Origin: JAGOEY01 sp017997515
GTDB lineage: Bacteria; Pseudomonadota; Gammaproteobacteria; Burkholderiales; Burkholderiaceae_C
Reading direction: 5' to 3'
Assembly: GCA_026314275.1 (NCBI GenBank)
Contig: CP111109.1
Span: 2,790,001 to 2,854,000 of the forward strand
Length of the DNA: 64,000 bases
Shown here piece by piece: positions 51,963 through 62,342 of this stretch; the stretch's first letter is position 1, and each line of letters begins with the position of its first letter. The notes under the pieces are model-generated. The model worked only from the letters and a program-made list of their open reading frames with translations. It was not told where the DNA came from and did not search any database. The translations under genes were made by a program, and so were the position numbers.

Positions 51963-53387
51963 TCAAATTTTTGAATAGGCGTCGTTGAATAAAAATTCCC
52001 CCAATTCCTTTGGAATACTCTTCTCTGGAATTTCATGAAATTCAGTTAGCACTGCCTCGGCAAGCTGCATAACCTTCACTTTGGGACGTGTGAAGGCAAT
52101 GCGCACGTCTACCTCGGTGACTTTTGGTCTTGGCAATGAAGGCTTGTAGAACTCCCCTTTCAAACCAGTCTTAGTTAAAGAGTACTTGATCCCCGACGAC
52201 AAAGCTGCAGACTTGATTTGTTCAAGGTCTTTTGAGGGAAGAGGCATTACTTTTTGTTTTGCAGATGTTTCATTTTGCTTCCACCAATTAGTGAAATCGA
52301 TGAACAGTCGAGTTCCTTCCCGCATGCGATTGAGGACTAGTTGATACGTTCGCGACGAAAATTCAAGTCCTCGCTTAGTCGTTGTCGTTGGCAGCTTTGT
52401 CGGATCACCCTTGAACTCGACGATTCCGGAGATGGCAATAAATTGAGTGTGATAGCTGGGAATATTGGCAGTGCCCCAGCCAGTTAGTTCATCTCTGTTG
52501 CAGTAGAGAACGACTCTGTCATTGCAAATGATCGTCCAACCCGCGTAGTCGGTGGATAGCCGTGGGTCCTCTTGATCATTTAGCGTTGTCTCCGCGTCGG
52601 GAATAGGCTCACGCAATCCGACAGTCAAGAAAACGTCAACCCCATCTCCTAAAGAAGCTCTAAAAATATATGGACGAACTACGTCTCCGCCACTGGTTGA
52701 TTCGGAAAATTTTATTGCAATGCGCTTCGGTTTGGCAATTCGACCATTGACAGAGACTTCAAAGCCTTTAGATAAAATTACTGAGTAATGCGTTTCAATT
52801 TTGTCTAATAAATCATCGATAAAAGCTTCAGCATCGAATCGTGCTTTCGTTGCCTCATTTATGTCAGATATGAAAATCTTTGTCCCTGTACTAGCAAGAG
52901 GGGTCTGTGCCGCGTTTACTTTCAGGTCCCACTCATCTTGATCATCCATCCAACCTTTGGGAATCACAACTTCATATTGATCGTCGGAAGTACGGGTAGA
53001 AATAACCGCAGTGCGTCCCATCTTGAAAATGGCACGCTTCATACCTATGCCGTATGCGCCCACTGTCAGCGCTACAGTTGCCGAGGCGTTGTTTTGCCCA
53101 GGGCTTCCCATCCGAAATGCACGCCCGTGTTCACTCCAGGGGATCCCTCCACAGTTGTCTTCGATACAAAAAAACTTCTCAGAAAGAGTTATCTCCGCTT
53201 TGTAGCCAGCATATGGTATTGCAGAAGTCTGCTTCTGGCCTTTTGGTGGATGCCGCAAGATCCCATCAACGCAGTTGTCCAAAAGATCCAAAATTGCATC
53301 TTCTAAGCCTATATCGCGAGTCAGCATGTCTACAAAGAATCTTTTGACAGGCTTTGTTGACACATCTGAATATTGCTTGACTGGCAT
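51963..53387 (-). CDS. GHKL-type ATPase (Hsp90/MORC-like ATP-binding protein)
   Basis: 474 aa with an N-terminal GHKL ATPase fold: N-box DAILDLLDNCVDG (31-43), G1 box EDNCGG (76-81) and G2 box VGAYGIGMKRAIFKMG (109-124). The remainder resembles the transducer part of MutL/Hsp90/MORC relatives (KRGLEFSSRTYQLVLNRM). GHKL ATPases of this type are known companions of DNA methyltransferases in restriction-modification-like systems. It sits between the C5 methyltransferase (30 bp upstream) and the unknown gene (9 bp downstream), in AT-rich DNA of foreign origin. Confidence 0.85.
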   Translation of the reverse strand: MPVKQYSDVSTKPVKRFFVDMLTRDIGLEDAILDLLDNCVDGILRHPPKGQKQTSAIPYAGYKAEITLSEKFFCIEDNCGGIPWSEHGRAFRMGSPGQNNASATVALTVGAYGIGMKRAIFKMGRTAVISTRTSDDQYEVVIPKGWMDDQDEWDLKVNAAQTPLASTGTKIFISDINEATKARFDAEAFIDDLLDKIETHYSVILSKGFEVSVNGRIAKPKRIAIKFSESTSGGDVVRPYIFRASLGDGVDVFLTVGLREPIPDAETTLNDQEDPRLSTDYAGWTIICNDRVVLYCNRDELTGWGTANIPSYHTQFIAISGIVEFKGDPTKLPTTTTKRGLEFSSRTYQLVLNRMREGTRLFIDFTNWWKQNETSAKQKVMPLPSKDLEQIKSAALSSGIKYSLTKTGLKGEFYKPSLPRPKVTEVDVRIAFTRPKVKVMQLAEAVLTEFHEIPEKSIPKELGEFLFNDAYSKI

Positions 53388-53417
53388 GCATCCTCCACTT
53401 TTATTAACGGTGTATAA

Positions 53418-54533
53418 CTAACGAATTTTTTTTCTGATAGCAGTAAGTATTGCCTCCGAAACAATCGGGCTAACGCTATTTCCGATTTGTCGAAAGCTGT
53501 GCCACTTAGTACTGTGAAAATTAAACCAATCGGGAAAACCCTGAAGTCGTGCAGCTTCGCGCGGTGTAATTACTCGTGGGCTTTTGTAATGGATAGGTCG
53601 AACAGCTTGGTAGCTTCCTTTGTCCTTGCCGGTTCCTGCACGAAGCGTGGGACAAAATCCTTCTGGATTCAATCGTACTGACTTTGAGATGATATCTTGC
53701 TCGCCGTATTTGAGTGCGCCATATCTTTTTTTAATTTCATCCGAATGGCGGGTTCCAAGGCATCCCGAAACCTCGCTTGAATTCAGGTAACGTGCGACTT
53801 GCTCTGGATTCCCCAGTCCTGCAGGAATGAAGCCAGACACCTTTTGCCCAAAAGCTCCTGGCACTTCGCTTTCAAGCTTACGCCATCCCTGCGCTTCGGA
53901 TTGCCATCGACAGTCGATTCTTGTAGGTAGACCATGTAATGCTGTGAGCACTCGGACTAGCTGCGTACCATTGGTTGGATGGAAATCAATTTCGGTTAGA
54001 TGAGAATCAAACCTCTTTGGATCAAAGCCAATGAAAAAAATGCGTGTCCTCGTAGTCGGGGCTCCATATTGACTCGCTTTGACTTCAATTGGAGCTATTG
54101 ATACATAGTTTTTAGGTAGTCTTTGGAATGCTCGGGCACGTACTTCATCGTATCTGGAGTCAAGTATTCCCGGTACATTTTCAGCTACGTAAAAGGCGGG
54201 CCGGGTTTCAGCGACCAATCTGAAGAAATGACTAAACATGTCATTTCGGCTGTCCAGTATTTCTCGTCTTCCGATGAAGCTGAAGCCTTGACATGGCGGC
54301 CCACCAATGAGGCCATCCAAGCCGCCTGCTTTTAAGCCTGCCGCAGCTATAAGGTCGGGGCCTGTTAAGGTTGAGACATCACTATTCAAGTGGGCCGAAT
54401 TAGGGAAATTATTGCGATGAGTGCTAAACGCAAAGGGGTCCAGCTCAACTGCACACGAAACGTCGAAGCCCGCGCGCGCAGCTCCTAAGCTGAGCCCCCC
54501 TGCGCCGGCAAACAGATCAATTATTGTTGGCAT
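53418..54533 (-). CDS. DNA (cytosine-5) methyltransferase
   Basis: 371-aa C5 methyltransferase with the canonical motifs in order: I DLFAGAGGLSLG (6-17), IV GGPPCQGFS with catalytic Cys81, VI ENV (118-120), VIII QYGAPTTRTR (155-164), IX-X ARLQGFPDWF and QIGNSVSP near the C terminus. The target-recognition region is between VIII and IX (about 180-310). First gene of the three-gene operon, so it probably protects host DNA from its partners. Target sequence unknown. Confidence 0.95.
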   Translation of the reverse strand: MPTIIDLFAGAGGLSLGAARAGFDVSCAVELDPFAFSTHRNNFPNSAHLNSDVSTLTGPDLIAAAGLKAGGLDGLIGGPPCQGFSFIGRREILDSRNDMFSHFFRLVAETRPAFYVAENVPGILDSRYDEVRARAFQRLPKNYVSIAPIEVKASQYGAPTTRTRIFFIGFDPKRFDSHLTEIDFHPTNGTQLVRVLTALHGLPTRIDCRWQSEAQGWRKLESEVPGAFGQKVSGFIPAGLGNPEQVARYLNSSEVSGCLGTRHSDEIKKRYGALKYGEQDIISKSVRLNPEGFCPTLRAGTGKDKGSYQAVRPIHYKSPRVITPREAARLQGFPDWFNFHSTKWHSFRQIGNSVSPIVSEAILTAIRKKIR

Positions 54534-54614
54534 CTTGTGATTCTTCTAACAAAGTGCCGAGAAGGCTGTCATCCACATACGAGTGGCGTGTTCGTTGTAG
54601 GTTGAAAAAGTTGG

Positions 54615-56459
<1,845 letters not shown>

Positions 56460-56610
56460 ACGGCAATTTTAGGGGTGTGCGCCGGTCGTTACACCGTGAA
56501 ACGACCTTAACTGTTGCTACGCCATCCAAACGGCGTTTTCATGCGTTACTTACACCATGCACCCTTCATCCATCTTGTCTGGGTGCTCTTGTTTCAATAG
56601 GAGATAGACC

Positions 56611-57051
56611 ATGAAAGCATTCCAACTCCCAGCTTCCGGCCTTGGCCGCTCTGCCTTTGCCGCCCTGGCAACCGCCACTGTGCTGGTGGCTGGCCTGTCT
56701 GTCACCAATGCCGCGCAGGCGCGTGATGTGGCGTGGTCGGTGGGTATTGGTGCCCCCGGCGTCAGCGTGGGTGTGACCAACGGATATGGCTACGCGCCCC
56801 CGGCCTATGTGGCCGCGCCCGTGTACAACAGCTACCCCGCGCCGGTGTATGTGCCGCCGCCGCGTGTGGTGTACAACCCGCCGGTGTATTACGCGCCACG
56901 GCCCGTGTACTACGCGCCACCTGTGGTGTACGCGCCACAACCGAACTATTACCGGGGCCCAGGCTGGGGCCACCGGGGCAAGGGCCACGGACACGGTGAC
57001 CGCAACCACAACGGCCGCCATGACCGGGGTGACCATCGCGGCTACCGTTAA
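56611..57051 (+). CDS. Secreted Tyr/Pro-rich low-complexity protein with His/Gly-rich tail
   Basis: 146 aa. The signal peptide ends near AAQA. A repetitive region of PxxYxxPPxVY-type units follows (APVYVPPPRVVYNPPVYYAP), ending in a His/Gly/Arg/Asp-rich tail (GHRGKGHGHGDRNHNG) that could bind metal or water. Similar short exported proteins occur across beta- and gammaproteobacteria without known function. Preceded by an AGGAG site. Confidence 0.75.
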   Translation: MKAFQLPASGLGRSAFAALATATVLVAGLSVTNAAQARDVAWSVGIGAPGVSVGVTNGYGYAPPAYVAAPVYNSYPAPVYVPPPRVVYNPPVYYAPRPVYYAPPVVYAPQPNYYRGPGWGHRGKGHGHGDRNHNGRHDRGDHRGYR

Positions 57052-57192
57052 TTGAGCCGTTGCCCCCACCCGCGTGGCGCTGCGGGTGGCGCGGTGAAGG
57101 GCTGAATGCTGCGGGAGGTATGGTGGAATAGCGGGCTTGCTGCTCTGAAGCGGCGCCCCGTTTTACCCATATCCAAAGTCCCCGGAGCCCTT

Positions 57193-57702
57193 ATGAAAAA
57201 AGCCGCCAAGTCTTCCAGCACTACTTCCAGCTCCAGCACCTCGTCCGCCGCCGTACCCCAGATCGCGATGGTGTTGAACGGCCCCAACCTCAACCTGCTG
57301 GGCACACGCGAGCCTTCTGTGTACGGCGCACAAACGCTGGCCGACGTGGAGGCGCTGTGTGAGGCCGCATGTTCCGCCAACGGCTTCACGCTGGACTTTC
57401 GCCAGACCAACCACGAAGGTGTGCTGGTGGATGCCATCCACGAAGCAGGCCGCCTGCAGGCCGCAGGCAAACTGGCCGGTGTGATCCTGAACGCGGGTGC
57501 CTACACCCACACCAGCATTGCGCTGCACGACGCCATCAAGGGCGCGGCGGTGACGGTGATTGAGCTGCACATCTCCAACGTCCACGCCCGCGAGGCGTTC
57601 CGCCACCACTCCTACATCTCGCCGGCCGCCAAGTCGGTGATGGCGGGGTTTGGTGTGCAGGGGTATGCGCTGGCGGTGGCGGGCCTGGCGGCGCAGGGCT
57701 GA
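57193..57702 (+). CDS. aroQ: Type II 3-dehydroquinate dehydratase
   Basis: Shikimate-pathway enzyme converting 3-dehydroquinate to 3-dehydroshikimate; 169 aa from ATG 57193. The catalytic Tyr segment is LNLLGTREPSVYG, then FRQTNHEGVLVDAIHEA, ILNAGAYTHTSIALHDAI and ELHISNVHAREAFRHHSYIS with the catalytic His. A Ser/Thr-rich N-terminal tail of about 20 residues is unusual and not part of the fold. The family normally forms dodecamers. Confidence 0.94.
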   Translation: MKKAAKSSSTTSSSSTSSAAVPQIAMVLNGPNLNLLGTREPSVYGAQTLADVEALCEAACSANGFTLDFRQTNHEGVLVDAIHEAGRLQAAGKLAGVILNAGAYTHTSIALHDAIKGAAVTVIELHISNVHAREAFRHHSYISPAAKSVMAGFGVQGYALAVAGLAAQG

Positions 57703-57727
57703 TCGGTGGTATGTAAGCTGCTTTGAG

Positions 57728-57786
57728 GGTAAAAATGCCTTATAGCGCCCGTCCAACATACGCTTGCAGCTATCAAAATAGTAGCT
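57728..57786 (+). repeat. Family-1 dispersed repeat, copy 12
   Basis: Reads AATGCCTTATAGCGCCCG, loop, ACGCTTGCAGCTATCAAAA. It lies between aroQ and arfB, ending just before the GTG start of arfB. Confidence 0.72.
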
Positions 57787-57799
57787 GCTGTGCGGGCGC

Positions 57800-58240
57800 G
57801 TGTGCGCCAAGGCGTTGCGCGTGGTAACCGGCGCTGCACCGGCCCCGCTGCAGGTGGATGAAGCCGAGGTGGAGTTCAGTGCCATCCGGGCGCAGGGCGC
57901 GGGTGGGCAGAACGTCAACAAGGTGTCCAGCGCCATCCACCTGCGTTTTGACATTCCCGCGTCTTCCTTGCCCGACGGCGTGAAGGAGCGCCTGATGGCG
58001 CTGCGCGACAGCCGCATCACCGACGCAGGGGTGCTGGTGCTCAAGGCCCAGCAGCACCGCACCCAAGAGATGAACCGCGCCGACGCATTGGCCCGGCTGA
58101 ACGAGGTGGTCAACAGCGTTGCCGTTCCGCCGCGTGTGCGCCGCGCAACCAAGCCGTCCTACGGCTCCAAACAGCGCCGCCTGGAGGGGAAAAGCCAGCG
58201 TTCCGAAACCAAAAGCCTGCGCGGCAAGGTGCAGGATTGA
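57800..58240 (+). CDS. arfB: Alternative ribosome-rescue factor ArfB (YaeJ)
   Basis: Codon-independent peptidyl-tRNA hydrolase that rescues stalled ribosomes; 146 aa from GTG 57800. The release-factor GGQ motif is in IRAQGAGGQNVNKVSSA, followed by a linker and a basic C-terminal tail (TKPSYGSKQRRLEGKSQRSE) that enters the empty mRNA channel. A family-1 repeat lies directly upstream. Confidence 0.93.
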   Translation: MCAKALRVVTGAAPAPLQVDEAEVEFSAIRAQGAGGQNVNKVSSAIHLRFDIPASSLPDGVKERLMALRDSRITDAGVLVLKAQQHRTQEMNRADALARLNEVVNSVAVPPRVRRATKPSYGSKQRRLEGKSQRSETKSLRGKVQD

Positions 58241-58259
58241 ACCCGCGCCGCCGCGCCAT

Positions 58260-58273
58260 TTGACCAGCGTCAA
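58260..58273 (+). promoter_or_regulatory. FNR/DNR-like binding site
   Basis: TTGACCAGCGTCAA matches the TTGAC-N4-GTCAA variant of the FNR/ANR/DNR half-site palindrome. It is 53 bp upstream of the universal stress protein start, nearly the same position as the FNR box before the diiron protein gene. Confidence 0.65.
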
Positions 58274-58326
58274 TCCCCTGCGTTGTCGAGCGGTTATTCT
58301 GGACACCTCACAACAAGGAGATTGAC

Positions 58327-58770
58327 ATGTACCAACGCATTCTGGTGGCCACCGACGGCTCGGCTTTGTCCCAAAAGGCCGTGAAACACGCCATTGCCCT
58401 GGCCGCAAGCACGGGTGCCGCGCTGGTCGCTCTGAAGATCGTGCCGCGTTACCCCATGAGCTTTTTTGAAGGCAGCGCAACCGTGACGATCGACAGCATC
58501 AAGGCCGCCGAGTCCAAGTGGGCCGAAGAAGCGGGCGCGCAGCTCGACAGCATCGTGGCAGAAGCCGCCGCCGCTGGTGTGAAAGCCAAGTCCACCGTGG
58601 TCAAGTCCGACCTGATCGCCGAGTCCATCATTGCCGCAGCCAAGAAACACAAGGCCGACATCGTGGTGATGGCCTCCCACGGCCGCAAGGGCATCAAGCG
58701 CATCCTGCTGGGCAGCGAAGCGCTGGCGGTGCTGACACACTCTGAAGTGCCTGTTTTGATCCTGCGCTGA
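58327..58770 (+). CDS. Universal stress protein A family
   Basis: 147-aa UspA-fold protein. The N-terminal strand ILVATDGSALSQKAVKHA and the ATP-binding pattern GRKGIKRILLGSEALAVL (G-x2-G-x9-G[S]) suggest it binds ATP. Usp proteins support survival under starvation, oxygen limitation and oxidative stress. The FNR-type site upstream points to low-oxygen induction. A family-2 element follows its stop. Confidence 0.92.
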   Translation: MYQRILVATDGSALSQKAVKHAIALAASTGAALVALKIVPRYPMSFFEGSATVTIDSIKAAESKWAEEAGAQLDSIVAEAAAAGVKAKSTVVKSDLIAESIIAAAKKHKADIVVMASHGRKGIKRILLGSEALAVLTHSEVPVLILR

Positions 58771-58885
58771 AACAGGCGCACCCCCAGGCTTCGCGGACTA
58801 CGTTCCGCTGCTCCTTCCCCCTTGCAGGGGGCAACACCAGTGGACTGGCAGAGCCAGATCCACGGTGTTTGCTGGAAGGGGGCCT
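58771..58885 (+). repeat. Family-2 3'-end hairpin element, copy D
   Basis: Starts 9 bases after the usp stop with CACCCCCAGGCTTCGCGG, then CCCCCTTGCAGGGGG and a CTGGC-AGA-GCCAG hairpin flanked by GTGG and CCAC. It is in the direction of the gene it follows, as for all copies. Confidence 0.85.
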
Positions 58886-58954
58886 GTGCTGCGGCTTGGA
58901 GGATGGAAATTCGTCCCCATCTGGCATGTTCCCCCTCCTGCCGAAAGGTTCCAG

Positions 58955-59611
58955 ATGACCGCCACACTCAAGATCGATTTTGTCTCCGATGTTTCCTGCC
59001 CTTGGTGCGCCGTGGGGCTGGGGGCGCTGGAGCAGGCCATGGCCCGGATCGGCTCCGACCTGCAGGTGGATCTGCACTTTCAGCCCTTCGAGCTGAACCC
59101 CCACATGCCCGCAGGTGGCCAGGACATCAACGAACACCTGGCCGAAAAATACGGCTCCACACCCGAGCAGCTGGAGCACACGCGTGAAGCCATCCGCCAG
59201 CGTGGTGCCGACGTGGGTTTTGTGTTTGGCATGGGCAAACGCAGCCGCATCTACAACACCTTTGACGCCCACCGCCTGCTGCACTGGGCCGAGCTGCAGG
59301 GCGGCGGCGCACAAGAGGCCCTGAAAAAGGCGCTGTTCAAGGCCTATTTCACCGACGGCGAAAGCCCCGAGTCACACGAGCTGCTGCTGCGCTTGGCGAC
59401 GGAGGCCGGGCTCGACCACGGCCGCGCCAGCGCGATTCTGGCGGGTGACGAATACGCCGCCGAGGTGCGCGCGCGTGAACAGTTCTACCTGCAACGCGGC
59501 ATCAACTCCGTGCCCGCCGTCATCATCAACGACAAACACCTGATCTCCGGCGGCCAGCCGGTGGAAGTGTTTGAGCAGGCGCTGCGGCAGCTGGCAGCCG
59601 AAGCTGCGTAG
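58955..59611 (+). CDS. DsbA-family oxidoreductase (FrnE-like)
   Basis: 218-aa cytoplasmic thioredoxin-fold protein from ATG 58955. The CPWC active site is in DFVSDVSCPWCAVGLGAL, with cis-Pro in GINSVPAVIINDKHLISG. The FrnE subgroup acts in disulfide exchange or isomerisation and is linked to oxidative stress tolerance. No signal peptide. The upstream frame before the Met comes from a family-2 element. Confidence 0.93.
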   Translation: MTATLKIDFVSDVSCPWCAVGLGALEQAMARIGSDLQVDLHFQPFELNPHMPAGGQDINEHLAEKYGSTPEQLEHTREAIRQRGADVGFVFGMGKRSRIYNTFDAHRLLHWAELQGGGAQEALKKALFKAYFTDGESPESHELLLRLATEAGLDHGRASAILAGDEYAAEVRAREQFYLQRGINSVPAVIINDKHLISGGQPVEVFEQALRQLAAEAA

Positions 59612-59725
59612 TGACTACTCACCCCCAGGCTTCGCTTCGCTCTCGCCAACCCCCTTGCAGGGGGCGACACCAGTGGCCTGGCAAAGCCAGCTCCACGGTG
59701 TCTGCTTGAAGGACTGCACGCGCCT
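59612..59725 (+). repeat. Family-2 3'-end hairpin element, copy E
   Basis: Starts 9 bases after the DsbA-family stop with CACCCCCAGGCTTCGC, then CCCCCTTGCAGGGGG and a CTGGC-AAA-GCCAG hairpin flanked by GTGG and CCAC. Confidence 0.85.
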
Positions 59726-59779
59726 CATGCGGTTGGATGTGGCGGGTTGAGTAGTTACGCCGCATGCATACAGATTTGC

Positions 59780-59838
59780 TGCAAATAAGATAGCTTAATG
59801 CGCCCGTACTGCGGGCTCTAGAAGCCTATTTGGTGCAT
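59780..59838 (-). repeat. Family-1 dispersed repeat, copy 13
   Basis: Reverse-orientation diverged copy: AAGATAGCTTAATGCGCCCG, then CGGGCTCTAGAAGCC. Together with copies E and F it fills the 385-bp intergenic stretch between the DsbA-family and SRAP genes, where no gene was seen. Confidence 0.6.
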
Positions 59839-59857
59839 ATTTTTACACCCACATCGC

Positions 59858-59996
59858 CCCCACTGCGCAAAGCCCGCAGGGCAAGCGCCCCTCCAGCACA
59901 TACCGCGGAACCGGCTTTGCCGGGCCGCTGGTATGGCCCCCTGCAAGGGGGAAGGAGAAGCGGAACGAAGTCCGCGCAGCCTGGGGGTGTGCCTAT
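59858..59996 (-). repeat. Family-2 3'-end hairpin element, copy F
   Basis: On the minus strand CACCCCCAGGCTGCGCGG starts about 8 bases after the SRAP stop. It then has CCCCCTTGCAGGGGG and CCGGC-AAA-GCCGG flanked by GCGG and CCGC. Both outer and inner pairs differ from copy D by paired changes. Confidence 0.85.
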
Positions 59997-60698
59997 TTAT
60001 TCCACAGGGTTGGCGGCCAGCCAGTTGGCGGGGTACTGGCGCATGAATTCCTTGGCCTTTTCCACCCGCACGCTCAGCCACGCGTCGTAAGCCCCTTCGT
60101 TTAACACGGCCAGCATGCGTTTCTCGCTGCCAGGGTGTTGGTAGCGGTGGATCAGCGCATGGCTGTTGGCGTTGACCGTCAGCAGCGTGTAGCTGATGAG
60201 CTCTTCGCCCGTGGGGGCTGTCCAGCGGGCCCACAAACCTGCCACACCCATCGGCTGCCCGTCCACACGGAAGACGCGGGTGGGCACGGCCTTGCCGCTG
60301 CGCCAGTCGTCTTCAAAAAACGCCGCCATGGGCACGATGCAGCGCTGGCCCTTGAGCCAGGCATCACGGAAGTTGGCCGAGGTGGTGACGGTCTCTGACC
60401 GCGCATTCACGAGTTTGGGCGCGCGCAGCTTGCCGTCGGATGCCGACTTGACCCAGTCCGGCACCAGGCCCCATTGGGCGGGCACCAGCTCGCGGGCCAC
60501 ACCCGTTGGCGCTGTTACTACTGTGGGGGCGGAGTCATCCGCCACGGCAGGGGCTGGTGCTTCGCTGGCCGCTGCACGCACCATCAGCCCCGGTTTGCGC
60601 GGCCACATGTCGCGCGCGCCTACATCGCTGGGGGGCTCGACGTTAAAAACGTCGCGGTAAAGCTGGGCTTGCTGCAGGGTTTCGTAATGGGTGCTCAT
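59997..60698 (-). CDS. SRAP domain (SOS response-associated peptidase) family protein lacking Cys2
   Basis: 233-aa member of the HMCES/YedK family, which forms a covalent DNA-protein cross-link with abasic sites through the N-terminal Cys2. The conserved Asn and Glu regions are present (LVNARSETVTTSANFRDA; CIVPMAAFFEDDW), and a His/Arg loop (HPGSEKRMLAVL). The protein starts Met-Ser-Thr-His, so the catalytic Cys2 is replaced by Ser. Start ATG overlaps the stop of mtfA by ATGA, so translation is coupled and no alternative start with Cys is visible. Activity is therefore uncertain. Confidence 0.82.
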   Translation of the reverse strand: MSTHYETLQQAQLYRDVFNVEPPSDVGARDMWPRKPGLMVRAAASEAPAPAVADDSAPTVVTAPTGVARELVPAQWGLVPDWVKSASDGKLRAPKLVNARSETVTTSANFRDAWLKGQRCIVPMAAFFEDDWRSGKAVPTRVFRVDGQPMGVAGLWARWTAPTGEELISYTLLTVNANSHALIHRYQHPGSEKRMLAVLNEGAYDAWLSVRVEKAKEFMRQYPANWLAANPVE

Positions 60699-61545
60699 GC
60701 CTGAGTATGGCGCACGAAGAAGGCGTCAAACAGCGGTAGCAGCGTCGCAAAGTCTTCGCCGAAGCGGCTGCGGTTCACAAAGTACGCCTCGCAGGCCACC
60801 GGGAAAAACTCGCTGATCGACTCCGCACCATACGCATCCAGCCAGGGCTGTGCGCCACCAAAACGCTCGGCGATGATGACCTGCTCGCGGAATCTGTCGT
60901 ACGCGGGCTGCAGCACCGCAAACCATGCGGCGCGTGCTTCGCGGGCGTTGGTGCTGCCCATGAAGCCGGGCGGCAAGGGGGGCAACCGTCGGGTTCGCCG
61001 TTACACATGTCGATTTTGTGGATGAACTCGTGCACCACCACGTTGTAGCCGTCCTGTGCGCTGGCACCCGCCTGGGCCACGTCGTGCCAGCTGAGCATGA
61101 CCGGGCCACGTTCCATCGCCTCGCCACTGAGCACTTCGTCGTAGAAGTGCACCACACCCGCGTCGTCCACGGCTTCGCGCCGGGCCACCACTTCACCGGC
61201 GTGCACCACGATGCCCACAAAATCGCCGTACCAGGCCAGCGCCTCGGCCGGTGGGCCAAAGTGCAGCAGCGGCAGGCAGGCCTGGGCGGCAATGGCGATG
61301 GCCATGGCGTCGGTGACCACCAGGCCTTCTGCGCCGTGGAATTCCTTGCCGCCCAGAAAGTGGCTGCTGAGCAGGCGCAACTGGGCGACTTCAGCCTCGG
61401 GCCGCGCGTGCAGGAAGGGGTAGGCGTCCAGCGTGGTGTGCCACAAGCCGTCGGGTAGGGGCCGCGCCGCGTTGGGTAACAGCTTGCTTGCACGGTGGAC
61501 GGTGCGGCTGGTGCGCAGGCGGTGCCACAGGTCGGAAAGCCCCAT
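60695..61545 (-). CDS. mtfA: MtfA-like zinc-dependent peptidase (frameshifted at a G6 run)
   Basis: 283 aa after repair. MtfA (YeeI) is a cytosolic zinc aminopeptidase of the Zincin fold that modulates Mlc in E. coli. The HExxH motif is in VVHEFIHKIDM, with a downstream Glu in GAESISEFFPVACEAYFV. The frame breaks at six C on the coding strand (plus-strand G60977-60982): one extra base joins GEPDGCPP to LPPGFMGSTNAREARAAW. Without the repair the last third is lost, including the third metal ligand. Operon with SRAP (ATGA overlap) and lpxH (11 bp gap). Confidence 0.85.
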
Positions 61546-61556
61546 GTGTACGCCTC

Positions 61557-62330
61557 TCAGACCAGTGGGATGCGTTGCAGGCCGCCGTCCGTCAGCCGCA
61601 GCACTTCGGCGCGGGGTGGGGTGGCGGCCAGGTCCCAGTCGCTCAGCACGGTGCGCTGCAGGCCGTTGCCCAGGTCGTGTTCTGCCGGGCGGTGGGTGTG
61701 GCCGTGGATGAGGGTGGAGGCGTGTGCGGCCTGTAGCCATTGGCAGGCGGCGGTGCTGTCCACATCGGCGTACACAGTGCCCGCATGTTTGCGGCTCTCA
61801 CTCTGGGTGCGGATGTTGCGCGCTATAGCCCGGCGTTGCTCCAGCGGCTGCGCCAGAAAGTGCTGCTGCCACTGCGGGCTGCGCACCTGGGCGCGAAACT
61901 GCAGGTAGTCCACATCGTCCAGGCACAGTGCGTCGCCATGGCTCAGCAACCACCGCTGGCCCGCAAAATTCAGGGCCGTGGGGTCGTCCAGGCCGGTGAC
62001 CTGGCAGGCCTGCAAGAAGGCCGGGCCCACCAGAAAGTCGCGGTTGCCGTGCATGAAGTACACCGCCCTTGTTTGTGCGGTGCCGCGCAAGACAGCGGCG
62101 CAGCGGGCTTCAAACGATGTGGGCTCCAGCGCCGCATCGTCGCCCACCCACACCTCGAACAGGTCGCCCAGGATAAACACGGCATCTGCGGGCGTGTTGT
62201 GCATGTGGCGCACCCACGCGTCAAACGTGGCGGGCTCAGACGCCTGCAGATGCAAATCAGAAATGAAATCGACCACGCGCCAGTGCGGGAGGCTTTGCAG
62301 CTCCGCGCACCGGGGCGTGGCCGATTCCAT
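61557..62330 (-). CDS. lpxH: UDP-2,3-diacylglucosamine diphosphatase
   Basis: Lipid A biosynthesis phosphoesterase, 257 aa, removing UMP from UDP-2,3-diacylglucosamine at the inner face of the membrane. All calcineurin-like metal motifs are seen: DFISDLHL, FILGDLFEVWVGDD, FMHGNRDF, LLSHGD and LIHGHTHRP. Part of the minus-strand run ppiA-ppiB-lpxH-mtfA-SRAP, 12 bp after ppiB. Confidence 0.95.
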   Translation of the reverse strand: MESATPRCAELQSLPHWRVVDFISDLHLQASEPATFDAWVRHMHNTPADAVFILGDLFEVWVGDDAALEPTSFEARCAAVLRGTAQTRAVYFMHGNRDFLVGPAFLQACQVTGLDDPTALNFAGQRWLLSHGDALCLDDVDYLQFRAQVRSPQWQQHFLAQPLEQRRAIARNIRTQSESRKHAGTVYADVDSTAACQWLQAAHASTLIHGHTHRPAEHDLGNGLQRTVLSDWDLAATPPRAEVLRLTDGGLQRIPLV

Positions 62331-62342
62331 GGTCAGTGTGGT

